Shown here: piece by piece, positions 41,265 through 50,756 of the stretch
How the letters are laid out: each line of letters begins with the position of its first letter
How positions within the stretch are numbered: the first letter of the stretch is position 1
Assembly (NCBI RefSeq): GCF_022568795.1
Contig: NZ_JAKZHU010000002.1
Span: 1 to 64,000 of the forward strand
Direction: 5' to 3'
Origin: Arsenicicoccus dermatophilus
GTDB lineage: Bacteria; Actinomycetota; Actinomycetes; Actinomycetales; Dermatophilaceae
DNA: 64,000 nucleotides
Translations under genes and position numbers: made by a program
Notes under the pieces: model-generated
Told to the model about the DNA's origin: nothing
The model's database searches: none
Seen by the model: only the letters and a program-made list of their open reading frames with translations

Positions 41265-43049
41265 ATGCCGCGCCGACAGCCGGAGCCGCTCGGGAGGGGA
41301 CGGCGGACGACGGGTCCGCTCGGGTCGCCTGCGCCGCGGGCCGCCCTGGCCGGGTGCGCGACCGCGCTGCTGGTCACCGCGCTGTGGCTGTGGCCGGCGC
41401 TGGGTCGGGGGCAGCTGCTCCACCGCGACTTCGTGCAGGTGCCGCAGCCCGCGCTGGGGGTGACGGCCCTCGGGCTCGGCGACCAGGGCCCGCGGGGGGT
41501 GCCGCTGGACGCGGTGACCGCGCTGTTCGCCACCGTGGTGCCCACCGCCCTGCAGCAGCAGGTCATGCTGCTCGCGTCGCTGGCCCTGGCCGGCTGCGGG
41601 ACGGCGGTGCTGCTGCGGCGGCACGGGACGGCGGCCACGGTCACGGCGGCGGCACTGACCTGCTGGCATCCCTACCCGGCGGAACGGCTGCTCCTCGGCC
41701 AGCCGCCGACCCTGCTCGCCTGGGCGATGGTGCCCTGGCTGGTGGCGGCGGTGCGTCTCGACACCTCACGGGCCCGTCGCCTCGGGGCCGTGCCGGCGGC
41801 TGCCCTCCCCGCCGCCCTGACGCCGTACGGCGGACTGCTCGCCCTCCTCACCGTGGCCCTGACCAGCGCGCTCACCCGCCGCGGGCGAGACCTCGGGGTC
41901 CTGCTCGGCCTCGGTGCCGCCTGGTGCCTGCCCTGGGTCGTGGCCGGGCTGCGCGGCTCCGCCGGGACGGGTGAGCGGGCGGGGGCGGCGGCCTTCGCGG
42001 TGCGGACGGGCGGTATGCCGGACCTGCTGGACGTCCTCACCGGCGGCGGGGTCTGGGCGCCGGGGGCCACCCTGGCCTCCCGCGCGGGCGCACCCGCCCT
42101 GGTCGCGAGCGCCCTCCTGATGGCCGCGGCGCTGGGGGTGCTGCTGCGGCCGCACCCGCGCTGGGGCCAGGGACGGACTGACGACGGGCAGTCGGGCGAC
42201 CGGAGCGAGGTCGACCGGAGCGGCGCCGGGCGCGAGGGCGCGCAGGACCACCACCGGGACGGACCTGGCGTGCGCCTGCTGCTCGGGCTGGCGCTGCTCG
42301 GGCCGCCGTCGCTCGCGCTGCTCCTCGCGACCGGCCCGGGGCTCGCGCTGTGGGGCGCCGCCCAGGCCGTCCCCGGCGTCGGGATCCTGCGCGACACCCA
42401 TCGCTGGCTCGGGGTGAGCGCCCTGGCCCTCGCCGTCCTGGTGGGGCTCGGGGTGGCTCGGGTCCCGGCCCTGACGTCCGCGGACCGGATCCGCCCCACC
42501 CGGCCCGGGACCGTGCTCCCGACATACCGGCTGCCGCAGGTGCTGCAGGCCACCGCGACCGTCGTGGTCCTGGCGCTGGCGGCGCTGTCCTGCCCGGACG
42601 CGCCCGCCCGGCTGCACCGGGTCTATCGCCCGGTGGCCTGGCCTGCGGGCTGGGACCAGGCGGTGGCGGCGATCGGGGACCGGACCACGCTGGTGCTGCC
42701 GTGGCAGCCCCTGCGACGCCAGGGCTGGGTGGGCCCGGAGCCCTTCCTGGACCCGCTGCCGCTGGCGCTGCCCGGCCGGGCGCTCAGCTCGCGCGACCTG
42801 GCCGTGCGCCGGGACGGGCGCACCCTGGTGGTCGGTCACGACGACCGGCGAGCCGCGGACGCCTGGCGGCGGGGCGACCTCGCGACGCTGCGCGCCCTCG
42901 GGGTGCAGGCGGTGGCGGTGTGGACGAGCACGCCCGGGGCCGTCGGCTCCCCGCCGCCCAGCGCCCGTCAGGTGCCCACGACCGGCCCGCTGCAGGTGTG
43001 GCTGCTGGACGGAGCGTCCGTCGGCCGAGCCCCTGGGGCGACGCCGTGA
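41265..43049 (+). CDS. large membrane protein, GT-C-like
   Basis: 594 residues with 10-12 helices. The first lumenal segment HRDFVQVPQPALG and the late extracytoplasmic part (residues about 440-590: RLHRVYRPVAWPAGWDQAV, RTTLVLPWQPLRRQGWVGPEPF) resemble GT-C-type or DUF-type mannosyl/arabinosyltransferase relatives. Its size and position suggest the counterpart of mycobacterial Rv0226c, but I am not certain. A charged loop (residues about 300-340) has repeated SGDRSEVDRSGAG-like text. It belongs to the glycan locus. Confidence 0.55.
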   Translation: MPRRQPEPLGRGRRTTGPLGSPAPRAALAGCATALLVTALWLWPALGRGQLLHRDFVQVPQPALGVTALGLGDQGPRGVPLDAVTALFATVVPTALQQQVMLLASLALAGCGTAVLLRRHGTAATVTAAALTCWHPYPAERLLLGQPPTLLAWAMVPWLVAAVRLDTSRARRLGAVPAAALPAALTPYGGLLALLTVALTSALTRRGRDLGVLLGLGAAWCLPWVVAGLRGSAGTGERAGAAAFAVRTGGMPDLLDVLTGGGVWAPGATLASRAGAPALVASALLMAAALGVLLRPHPRWGQGRTDDGQSGDRSEVDRSGAGREGAQDHHRDGPGVRLLLGLALLGPPSLALLLATGPGLALWGAAQAVPGVGILRDTHRWLGVSALALAVLVGLGVARVPALTSADRIRPTRPGTVLPTYRLPQVLQATATVVVLALAALSCPDAPARLHRVYRPVAWPAGWDQAVAAIGDRTTLVLPWQPLRRQGWVGPEPFLDPLPLALPGRALSSRDLAVRRDGRTLVVGHDDRRAADAWRRGDLATLRALGVQAVAVWTSTPGAVGSPPPSARQVPTTGPLQVWLLDGASVGRAPGATP

Positions 43050-43084
43050 GACAGTGGGGGACGGGTGGCGCCCGGCGCCTTACC

Positions 43085-43098
43085 CTACCTACCGGTAG
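43085..43098. promoter_or_regulatory. palindrome CTACCTACCGGTAG, shared with 52095
   Basis: 14 bases with near-dyad symmetry around ACCGGT, 59 bases above the DUF2613 start. Almost the same sequence (CTACCTACAGGTAG) is 71 bases above the DUF3068 start. It may be a common operator of the glycan cluster. Confidence 0.5.
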
Positions 43099-43156
43099 TA
43101 GCCACTCCGCCGTAGCCGCTCGACTCCCCGGCCCCGCCGAGACGAAGAGGTCCCCC

Positions 43157-43339
43157 ATGTCGCAGACCACCGGACGCGCCTCCGCCGCCCTGATCACCGC
43201 CGTGTGCTGCCTGCTCGGGCTCGGCGCCGCCACCGTCGCCGTCAACGCGATCGCCTCGTCCGCGCCCAACGACGCCAAGGCCGGCACCTCCCAGGGCAAC
43301 CAGCTGACGGCCGACGAGCTGATCAACTACGGCGGCTGA
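43157..43339 (+). CDS. DUF2613-type small membrane protein
   Basis: 60 residues: a single N-terminal helix (AALITAVCCLLGLGAATVAV) and a short polar tail ending LINYGG. Length, topology and its place in an AftD-type cluster match DUF2613 proteins such as mycobacterial Rv0236A, which sits next to aftD. Function unknown. A GAAGAGG site precedes ATG 43157. Confidence 0.75.
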   Translation: MSQTTGRASAALITAVCCLLGLGAATVAVNAIASSAPNDAKAGTSQGNQLTADELINYGG

Positions 43340-43372
43340 CCGCCCGTCTCGCTGATCACCCCCTGGTCCCCC

Positions 43373-44650
43373 GTGCGCATCGCCGTCCTCAGCTGGCGTG
43401 ACCTCACGCACCCGGAGGGCGGCGGCGCCGAGCGCTACGCCCACACGGTGTGCGCGGGCCTGGCTGCCCTGGGGCACGAGGTCACCCTGCTGTGCGCCGA
43501 CCACGGCGGCGCCCCCCGACGCGAGCGGCACCCCGACGGCTACCGGATCCTGCGCCAGGGCGGCCGGCTCGGGGTCTATCCGCGCTCGCTGCTGCGGCTG
43601 CGGTCCCTGGAGCGGGCGCAGGGCCGCCTCGACGTGGTCGTCGACGTGCAGAACGGCCTGCCCTTCGCCGCCCGTCTCGCCACCCGCACCCCGGTCGTCG
43701 TCCTCGTGCACCACGTCCACCGCGAGCAGTGGCCGGTGGTCTTCGGGCGGGTCGTCGCGACGCTGGGCTGGTGGCTGGAGTCCCGGGTCAGCCCGAGGCT
43801 GTATGCCGGCTGCCAGTACGTCGCGGTCTCCGGGCGCACCCGCGACGAGCTCGCCGAGCTGGGCGTCCGCCCCGAGCACGTGTCGGTGATCCACAACGGC
43901 ACCGAGCTGCCCCTCGACCTGGGCGAGCCGCGCGCGGCGGAGCCCCGCCTGGTCGTCCTGGGGCGCCTGGTCCCCCACAAGCGGGTCGAGCTGGCCGTCG
44001 ACGTCGTGGTGGCGCTGCGCGAGCGGCTGCCCGGGCTGCGGCTGCACGTGATCGGTGACGGCTGGTGGCGCGACGAGATCGCCGCCCACGTGCAGGCCGT
44101 CGGCGCCGGGGACGCGGTCGCCCTGCTCGGGCACGTCGACGAGGAGACCAAGCACCGCGAGCTCGCGGCGGCATGGGTCTGCCTGGCCCCGAGCCTCAAG
44201 GAGGGCTGGGGCCTGAGCGTGATCGAGGCCGCCTCCCACGGCGTGCCCACCGTGGCCTTCCACGGCGCGGGCGGGCTGTCCGAGTCGGTGCTCGACGGCT
44301 TCACCGGGCTGCTGGCCCACGACCAGGCCGAGCTCGTCGCCCACACCGAGCGGCTGCTCACCGACGACGCGACCCGCGCCGAGACGTCCCGGGCCGCCCG
44401 CGCCCACGCCCGCCGCTTCTCCTGGGCCGACACGGTGCGCCGCTGGGACGGGCTGCTGCGGCACGTCGCCGCCGGTCTCGACCCCGTCGCCGAGGTCGAC
44501 CAGGTCGTGGCGACCCCGGCGGACCCGGGCCGGCCGGGGTCCGCGACAGGGCCCGACCTGCCCGGGTCGGAGCAGCCGGGGTCGGACCGTCCCGGACCCG
44601 AGCGCCCCGGACCTGACCGCCCCGACGCCGCCGAGCGGGTGAGCGCATGA
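43373..44650 (+). CDS. GT4-family glycosyltransferase
   Basis: 425 residues from GTG 43373. GT-B fold. The N-terminal lobe is RDLTHPEGGGAERYAHTV, and the C-terminal lobe is LVVLGRLVPHKRVELAVDV, GHVDEETKHRELAAAWV and the retaining-GT4 EX7E site in LKEGWGLSVIEAASHG. The last about 50 residues are Pro/Gly/Asp-rich (DRPGPERPG). It transfers an NDP- or GDP-sugar in the cytoplasm and is the counterpart of Rv0225. ATG of the methyltransferase overlaps its stop (ATGA). Confidence 0.9.
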   Translation: MRIAVLSWRDLTHPEGGGAERYAHTVCAGLAALGHEVTLLCADHGGAPRRERHPDGYRILRQGGRLGVYPRSLLRLRSLERAQGRLDVVVDVQNGLPFAARLATRTPVVVLVHHVHREQWPVVFGRVVATLGWWLESRVSPRLYAGCQYVAVSGRTRDELAELGVRPEHVSVIHNGTELPLDLGEPRAAEPRLVVLGRLVPHKRVELAVDVVVALRERLPGLRLHVIGDGWWRDEIAAHVQAVGAGDAVALLGHVDEETKHRELAAAWVCLAPSLKEGWGLSVIEAASHGVPTVAFHGAGGLSESVLDGFTGLLAHDQAELVAHTERLLTDDATRAETSRAARAHARRFSWADTVRRWDGLLRHVAAGLDPVAEVDQVVATPADPGRPGSATGPDLPGSEQPGSDRPGPERPGPDRPDAAERVSA

Positions 44651-45450
44651 CCGCTCCGGCCTGCTCCCCGGCGCCGGTGCCGGCCCACCGGCAGTCGACC
44701 CGGCCGCTGCCGCCGCTCGCGCCGGAGGGATCGCTGCGCCGGTCGGTGCAGCTCTTCCGGGCGTTCACGGTCGAGCAGACCGACCCGGCCTACTTCTACG
44801 GCCTGCTCGCCGTCGACTCGGTGCGCGAGGCCCGCCGCTGGTGCGCCCTCGACGGGGCGACCATGGTCGACGTGGGCGGCGGGCCCGGATATTTCGCCGA
44901 CGCCTTCCGCGCGGCCGGGGTGCGCTACGCCGGGATCGACCCGGACGCCGGCGAGCTGGAGCGCCGCGGCGACGTCGCCGACGACACCCTGCGCGCGTCC
45001 GGGCTGGCGCTGCCGATCGCCGACGACGCGGTGGACCTGACCTACTCCAGCAATGTCCTCGAGCACGTCCCCGACCCCGAGCAGATGCTCGCCGAGATGG
45101 TGCGGATCACCCGCCCCGGCGGGACCGTCGTCGTGTCCTGGACGCCGTGGCTGTCGCCGTGGGGCGGGCACGAGACCTCGCCGTGGCACTACCTCGGAGG
45201 CCGGCGCGCCGCCGACCGCTATGCCCGCCGCCACGGACACCGACCCAAGAACGACTTCGGCGTCTCCCTGCACGCCTGCTCGATCGCGCGGACCCTGCGC
45301 TGGGTGCGGGCGCAGGAGCGGGCAGGGCGCGTCTGGACCGTCGAGGTCCTCCCGCGCTATCACCCCTCCTGGGCACGCTGGCTGATCCGGGTGCCCGTCG
45401 TGCGCGAGGTGCTGTCCTGGAACGCCGTCGTCGTGCTGCGGGTGCGATGA
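44647..45450 (+). CDS. class I SAM-dependent methyltransferase
   Basis: 267 residues. SAM motif I is MVDVGGGPGYFADAF near 77, motif II AGIDPDAGE, post-I ADDAVDLTYSSNVLEHVPDPEQML, then TRPGGTVVVSWTPW. The C-terminal part HYLGGRRAADRYARRHGHRP is typical of the group that includes Rv0224c. It is coupled to the GT4 gene (upstream) and to the AftD-like gene (downstream) by ATGA overlaps. It may methylate a glycan or lipid in the same pathway. Confidence 0.88.
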   Translation: MTAPACSPAPVPAHRQSTRPLPPLAPEGSLRRSVQLFRAFTVEQTDPAYFYGLLAVDSVREARRWCALDGATMVDVGGGPGYFADAFRAAGVRYAGIDPDAGELERRGDVADDTLRASGLALPIADDAVDLTYSSNVLEHVPDPEQMLAEMVRITRPGGTVVVSWTPWLSPWGGHETSPWHYLGGRRAADRYARRHGHRPKNDFGVSLHACSIARTLRWVRAQERAGRVWTVEVLPRYHPSWARWLIRVPVVREVLSWNAVVVLRVR

Positions 45451-48400
45451 GCGGGTCCGACCCCCGAGCCGCGCAGGTCGTCTGGCGGGCACGCGTCCTC
45501 GCCGGGTGCCTGCTCCTCGCCGCCGTCGCCTTCCTGCAGGCCGGGGGGCGGGTCGCGCCGGACACCAAGCTCGACCTGACCGTCGACCCGGTGGCCTTCC
45601 TGCTGCGGTCGCTCCACGTCTGGGACGCGAGCCAGCTCGGCCAGCTGCAGAACCAGGCCTACGGCTACTGGTGGCCGATCGGACCGGTCCACGCCGTGCT
45701 GCGCACCCTGCTCGTCCCGGAGTGGGTGACGCAGCGCCTGTGGTGGACGATCGTGCTGATCACGGCCTTCCTGGGCTTCTGGCGGCTCGCGCGGGCGGTC
45801 GGGGTCGGCGGGCCCTGGTCGCGCTACCTCGGGGCGCTGCTCTACGCCCTCTCCCCGCGCATGCTCGCCGAGGTCGCGGTCACCTCCATCGAGGTGTGGC
45901 CCTATGCCGTGGCCCCCTGGGTGATCCTGCCGCTCGTCGACCCCCGCCCTCGGCGACCCTGGCAGCGGATCGTGCTGTCCGCCGCGGCCTTCGGGTGCGT
46001 GGGTGGCGTCAACGCCGTGGCCACGGGGGCGGTTCTCGTCATACCGACGCTGTGGTGGGTCACCCGGGCCCGGTCGCTGCGCGCCGCCCGCGACGGGCTG
46101 GCCTGGCTCGGCGCCTGCCTGCTCACCGGGGCCTGGTGGCTGGGGCCGCTGCTCGTCCTCGGCCGCTTCAGCCCGCCCTTCCTCGACTGGATCGAGAACG
46201 CCCCGGCGACCACGAGCACGGCGAGCGCCTTCAGCGCCCTGCAGGGCACGACCGCGTGGCTGACCTACCTGCGGGTCCCGAGCGGCCCCACCTGGCCCGC
46301 GGGCTGGCAGCTGGTCGCCAAGCCGCTGCTCGTCGCGGTGAGCACCGCCCCGGCAGTGGTCGGCCTCGTCGGGCTGGCGCTCCCGCGGCTGCGGGAGGGA
46401 GCCTGGTGGCGCCTGTGCGCGCTGACCGGGCTGGTGCTGCTGACCCTGGGCTTCGCCGGGCCCGCGCACGGACCACTGGTCGGGGTGGTGCAGGACCTGC
46501 TCGACGGGCCGCTGGCCGCGTTGCGCAACATCCACAAGTTCGAGCTGGTGGTGCGGATCCCCCTGCTGATCGGGCTGGTCCACGCGCTGCACCGGCTCGG
46601 GGCCGTGACCTGGGCCGCTCCCTCCGGGCGCCGGTCGCTCGCCGGCCTGCTGCCCCGCCCGGTCGCCGGGGTGCTCGCCGGGGCCCTGGTGGTCGCCGCC
46701 GCCGGCCCGGCGTTCGCGACCACGCTGCCGCGCCAGGGCACCTTCACGCAGGTGCCGGACTACTGGCGTGACGCCGCCCGCTGGCTCGACGCGCAGCCCG
46801 GCCCGGGCAGCGTCCTGGTGGTGCCGGCCGCGCCCTTCGCCGAGCTGACCTGGGGTGCGCCCCGCGACGAACCCCTCCAGGCGCTGATGCGCCGCCCCTT
46901 CGCCGTGCGCGACGCGGTGCCGCTCGGGTCGGCAGGAGCCACCCGGCTGCTCGACGAGGTCGAGCGCTCGCTGCGCACCGGCGTCGCCGTCCCCGGCCTG
47001 CGAACCGCCCTCGCCGACGCGGGGATCCGTTATCTCGTGGTGCGCGGTGACCTGCGCGCCGCGGCCCGGTCGGCGCCGCCGCTCGCCGTCCACCAGGCCC
47101 TCGCCGACGCGGGGATCCCCCGGGCGCGCGCCTTCGGACCGGCCTCGGGCAGCACCCTGGAGACCCCGGACCTGACCCTGGACGAGCGCACCCTGCTGCC
47201 CTATCCGAGCGTCGAGGTGTATGACGTGGGCCCCGTCGAGCAGGCGCGTCTGATCCCCGTGGCGGCCCTGCGGTCGGTCACCGGCGGACCCGAGGACCTG
47301 CCCTACCTGGCGCGGGCGCTGCCCGCCCGGGTCGGGGTGCTCGGGCACGACGTCGACACGCTGCTGGGCGGCGCGACCGGGGGCGCCGTGCGGGCGGCCC
47401 TGCCGGGCGGGCGGCTGCGCGAGGTGCTGACCGACGGCAACCAGGAGCGCGAGGTGAGCTTCGGCCGGGCCTCGGACAACCGCTCGCCGGTGCTGGCTGC
47501 AGACGACCCGGGCACCACCGGGCGCCGGGTGCGGGACTACCTCGTGGACCCCCGGGCGCGGCGGACCGTGCTGCGCTGGGAGGGCGTCGCGGGGGTCGCC
47601 GCGTCGAGCTCCACCGCCGACGCCGGGTCGCTGCTGCACGCGAGCGTCGGTGACGGTCCGGCCGCGGCCCTGGACGGCGACCCCGCGACCCGCTGGCGCT
47701 CCGGGGTCGACCTGCCCGGTGCCCGGCCCTGGCTGGAGATCAGGCTCGACCGGCCGCGGGACCTGCGGGGCACCACGGTGACCCTGGCCCGGCCCGCGCC
47801 GGGGGCCGCGCTGCCGACCACCCTCGAGACGCAGACCGACTCCGGGACCGCCGCGACCCTCGTGCCCTTCGCGCGGCCGATGGATCCCCTCACGCTGCAG
47901 CTGCCCCCGGGCCCGACCACCCGGCTGCGGGTCCGGCTGCGCACCCTCGGCCCCGGCGCCGACGCCGGCCTGGCGATCACCCAGCTCACCGTCCCCGGGA
48001 TCCTGCCCGTGCCTCGGCTGCAGCTGCCGGGCACGCCCTCCGGCACCCCCGACGTGGTCAGCCTGCGCCGTCAGGAGCCCGGCCGCGACGGCTGCCTGCG
48101 CCAGGGAGGTCGCCCGCTGTGCGCCGCCGGGCTGATCGTGGCGGGCGAGGAGCAGGTCGGGCTGTTCCGCGGGTTCACCACTGCCGCGCCGCGCCGCTAC
48201 GCCTGGTCCGGGACCGTCCGCCCGCGCGCCACGCCGCAGGCCGCCGCGCTGCTCGAGCCCCCGGTCGGCGTGCGCGCCACCGCCACGTCCAGCCGGGTGC
48301 CCTCGCTGCTCGGCCGGCCCGGGGCCGTCGTGGACGGCGACCTGGGCACCGGGTGGGTCGCGTCGGCCGAGGACCCCGCGCCCACCCTGACCCTGCGGCT

Positions 48401-49667
48401 GCCGACCCGCCGCCGGATCGGCGGGCTGGTGCTGCGCGTGGACCAGCACCTCGCCGCCGCCCGGCCCACCCGGGTCACCGTGCGGCTCGGCGGCCGCGCT
48501 CTGGACCGCACCGTCGGCCCGGACGGCACGGTCCGGCTGCCCCCCACCGTCACCGACCGGGTGGACCTGGTCCTGCGCGAGCGTGAGGTGGTCCGCTCGG
48601 TCGAGGCCGCCACCGGCATCGTGCAGCACCTGCCCGCCGGGGTCTCCGAGGTGCAGCTCCTCGGCGCCCAGGACCTGGTCCGCGGGGCCCTGCGCACCGC
48701 CCCCGTGGGCGCGGCCTGCGGGTCCGGACCCACGCTCACCGTCGACGGCATCCCCCAGCCCACCCGCCTGGTCGGCACCGTCGGCGACCTGCTCGCCGGG
48801 CGGGCGGTGCGCTGGATCGGCTGCGGGAACGCGACGCTCGCGCTCGGAGCGGGCGACCACCGCGTCGACGCCCCGGCCGCGGCGGCCTGGCAGCCGGAGT
48901 CCCTGCAGCTCGTGGCCACCGACGCCGCGGTGGCTGCGGCGCCTGCCTCCGGCATACCGCTGCAGGACGGCCGCTATCGGCTGCCCGCGCGCTCCACCCC
49001 CGCGGTCCTCGCGCTCCCGCACAACGCCAACGACGGCTGGGTCGCCGTCGACGGGTCCGGCGCCCCGCTGCAGCCGGTGCGCCTGGACGGGCGGGCGCAG
49101 GGGTGGCTGGTGCCGGCGGGCGAGGCGACCTGGGTCCGCGAGAGCTATGCCCCGCAGCAGCCCTATGCCTTCGCCCTCGCGGCCGGGCTCCTGCTCCTGG
49201 CGGGTCTGCTCGTGCTGGCGGTCCGGATCCTGCGCCACCCCCGCGAGGGCTCGGCACCGCTGCCCGCGGCCTCCTGGGCGGGGCCTGCGGTCGCCGTGCT
49301 GGCGGTCCCGGCGCTGGGTCTGGCCTGGGGTCTCACCGGTATGACGGCCGCCTGCGGCGGCATCCTCCTCGGGGGCGCCTGCGGGTGGCTCGCCCGCCGA
49401 CGCGCGGCCGGGCAGCCGGCGGTCCCGCCCGCACGGTGGGCGTGGCCGGCCGCGCTCCTCACGACCCTGCCGGCCCTGCTCGCGGGCTGCGCGGGTGCGG
49501 CGGCGGTGGCCCTGGTGTGCGCGCAGCCGTGGGGCGCGGGCGGGGCGGCTCTGCGGTCCTGGTGGGTGCAGGCGCTGGTGCTGGGCGGGTTCGCCCTGGC
49601 CGTGGCGCGCTCCTGCCCCGACCCCGCGCGGGGCCGGGGCAGGAGCGACGACGTCAGCGCCCGGTGA
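45447..49667 (+). CDS. AftD-like arabinofuranosyltransferase (DUF3367)
   Basis: 1406 residues, very close to mycobacterial AftD (about 1400). The N-terminal GT-C half has an acidic first loop (GGRVAPDTKLDLTVDP, with Asp at 39, 43 and 47), many helices to about 430, and SPRMLAEVAVTSIEVWPY. The outer half carries two F5/8-type carbohydrate-binding domains at about 719 (DGDPATRWRSG) and about 939 (VVDGDLGTGWVASAE), and a last membrane block from about 1240. AftD adds alpha-1,3-arabinofuranose from decaprenyl-phosphoarabinose outside the membrane. Substrate in this organism is unknown. It is coupled to the methyltransferase (ATGA). The 3' end overlaps the convergent propeller gene by 14 bases. 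Confidence 0.88.
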   Translation: MSGSDPRAAQVVWRARVLAGCLLLAAVAFLQAGGRVAPDTKLDLTVDPVAFLLRSLHVWDASQLGQLQNQAYGYWWPIGPVHAVLRTLLVPEWVTQRLWWTIVLITAFLGFWRLARAVGVGGPWSRYLGALLYALSPRMLAEVAVTSIEVWPYAVAPWVILPLVDPRPRRPWQRIVLSAAAFGCVGGVNAVATGAVLVIPTLWWVTRARSLRAARDGLAWLGACLLTGAWWLGPLLVLGRFSPPFLDWIENAPATTSTASAFSALQGTTAWLTYLRVPSGPTWPAGWQLVAKPLLVAVSTAPAVVGLVGLALPRLREGAWWRLCALTGLVLLTLGFAGPAHGPLVGVVQDLLDGPLAALRNIHKFELVVRIPLLIGLVHALHRLGAVTWAAPSGRRSLAGLLPRPVAGVLAGALVVAAAGPAFATTLPRQGTFTQVPDYWRDAARWLDAQPGPGSVLVVPAAPFAELTWGAPRDEPLQALMRRPFAVRDAVPLGSAGATRLLDEVERSLRTGVAVPGLRTALADAGIRYLVVRGDLRAAARSAPPLAVHQALADAGIPRARAFGPASGSTLETPDLTLDERTLLPYPSVEVYDVGPVEQARLIPVAALRSVTGGPEDLPYLARALPARVGVLGHDVDTLLGGATGGAVRAALPGGRLREVLTDGNQEREVSFGRASDNRSPVLAADDPGTTGRRVRDYLVDPRARRTVLRWEGVAGVAASSSTADAGSLLHASVGDGPAAALDGDPATRWRSGVDLPGARPWLEIRLDRPRDLRGTTVTLARPAPGAALPTTLETQTDSGTAATLVPFARPMDPLTLQLPPGPTTRLRVRLRTLGPGADAGLAITQLTVPGILPVPRLQLPGTPSGTPDVVSLRRQEPGRDGCLRQGGRPLCAAGLIVAGEEQVGLFRGFTTAAPRRYAWSGTVRPRATPQAAALLEPPVGVRATATSSRVPSLLGRPGAVVDGDLGTGWVASAEDPAPTLTLRLPTRRRIGGLVLRVDQHLAAARPTRVTVRLGGRALDRTVGPDGTVRLPPTVTDRVDLVLREREVVRSVEAATGIVQHLPAGVSEVQLLGAQDLVRGALRTAPVGAACGSGPTLTVDGIPQPTRLVGTVGDLLAGRAVRWIGCGNATLALGAGDHRVDAPAAAAWQPESLQLVATDAAVAAAPASGIPLQDGRYRLPARSTPAVLALPHNANDGWVAVDGSGAPLQPVRLDGRAQGWLVPAGEATWVRESYAPQQPYAFALAAGLLLLAGLLVLAVRILRHPREGSAPLPAASWAGPAVAVLAVPALGLAWGLTGMTAACGGILLGGACGWLARRRAAGQPAVPPARWAWPAALLTTLPALLAGCAGAAAVALVCAQPWGAGGAALRSWWVQALVLGGFALAVARSCPDPARGRGRSDDVSAR

Positions 49668-50616
49668 ACGTGCGGTCCAGGGTCACGCCCTTGGTCGCGC
49701 GGTAGGGCAGCGCGGCATACTCCGGAACGGTCGCCGCGGCGCCGATCGTGAGCAGGTAGGGACGCATCAGCATGGTGCCGTCCCGGCCGACGCCCACCTG
49801 GCCCGCCCTGACGCCCCTCGGGTGGGCGGGGGACAGGTGGTAGACGTCGTACCGCACCGGGCTGCCGTCGCGGTCCGTCACCGCCACCGGCACCACGGCC
49901 GTGTCGCCCCGCACGCCCACCACCTCGGTGCTCGCGTCACCGTTGCGCCCCGGCCACGCGGACGGCGTGGACACGCGGTCCGCGGAGATCACGGACACGT
50001 TGCCGTCGTCGCAGCACCCGTGCCACAGAGCCAGGTGGTGGTTACCGAGCCAGGTCTGGACGTGAGGCACCTGGTACTCCACCGCAGGCTGGCCCTGGGC
50101 GTCCACCGGGAAGGTCTCCTGGGCGATGGTGCGCATCCCCCTGCCGGTCACCGAGCCGACCCGCACCGACCGGGTGCCCCGGCCGTCGTGGTTGACGTCG
50201 GGCGAGAGGACGGTGACCGCGAGCCGGGTGCCGTCGGGCGAGATCCGTGCCGAGGCGACGTACGGCATGACGGTGTTGACCCGGCCGTCCTTGATGCGGA
50301 GCAGCGTGCTGGAGTACGGACCTCCCTGCCGGCTGACCGCCCACACCGTGCCGTCCGGCGCGATGCCGGCGTCCGTGAACGGGTTGTTGGCGCCCTTCAT
50401 GACGGCGGTCGCGAGGGTCCGGGTCACGACCCCGGTGCGCCGGTCGACGAGCTGCAGCCGGGCGGTGCGACCGGTGTGGGTCGCGGCGAGGTAGGACGTG
50501 GTCACGCTCGGGCGGACAGCGGCGGCAGCGGGTGCGGCGGGTGCGGCAACGGCTGCCGGGGAGCCGAGGACGCCTCCGGCGGTCAGGGCTGCGGCGGCGA
50601 TCAGGGTGCGGGACAT
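49654..50616 (-). CDS. secreted beta-propeller-like protein
   Basis: 320 residues. Signal peptide (RTLIAAAALTAGGVLGSPAAVA), then repeated blades typical of TolB/WD-like propellers: NPFTDAGIAPDGTVWAVSR, SARISPDGTRLAVTVLS, DVNHDGRGTRSVRVGSV, VVGVRGDTAVVPVAV. A CCDD segment near 205 (HGCCDDGN) may bind metal. Function unknown. ATG 50616 has GGAGGAGC upstream. It is convergent with the AftD-like gene. Confidence 0.7.
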   Translation of the reverse strand: MSRTLIAAAALTAGGVLGSPAAVAAPAAPAAAAVRPSVTTSYLAATHTGRTARLQLVDRRTGVVTRTLATAVMKGANNPFTDAGIAPDGTVWAVSRQGGPYSSTLLRIKDGRVNTVMPYVASARISPDGTRLAVTVLSPDVNHDGRGTRSVRVGSVTGRGMRTIAQETFPVDAQGQPAVEYQVPHVQTWLGNHHLALWHGCCDDGNVSVISADRVSTPSAWPGRNGDASTEVVGVRGDTAVVPVAVTDRDGSPVRYDVYHLSPAHPRGVRAGQVGVGRDGTMLMRPYLLTIGAAATVPEYAALPYRATKGVTLDRTFTGR

Positions 50617-50756
50617 GGGTGCTCCTCCAGGTCTGGCGCCCTCCCCCTGGTGGGCGTCCGCCATCAGCATGTATGCCGAGAAGCCCCTCGCACCAGGCCC
50701 ATCTTGCAGATGCCCCGGGCGGGTGGGGCCCGGTGTGGCCCGCGGCGACCCGGGGG

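Noticed and set aside
45360-49238. 1292-codon minus-strand open frame opposite the AftD-like gene
   Set aside because: Gly/Gln/Arg-rich nonsense with no domains, exactly antisense to a well-supported gene.
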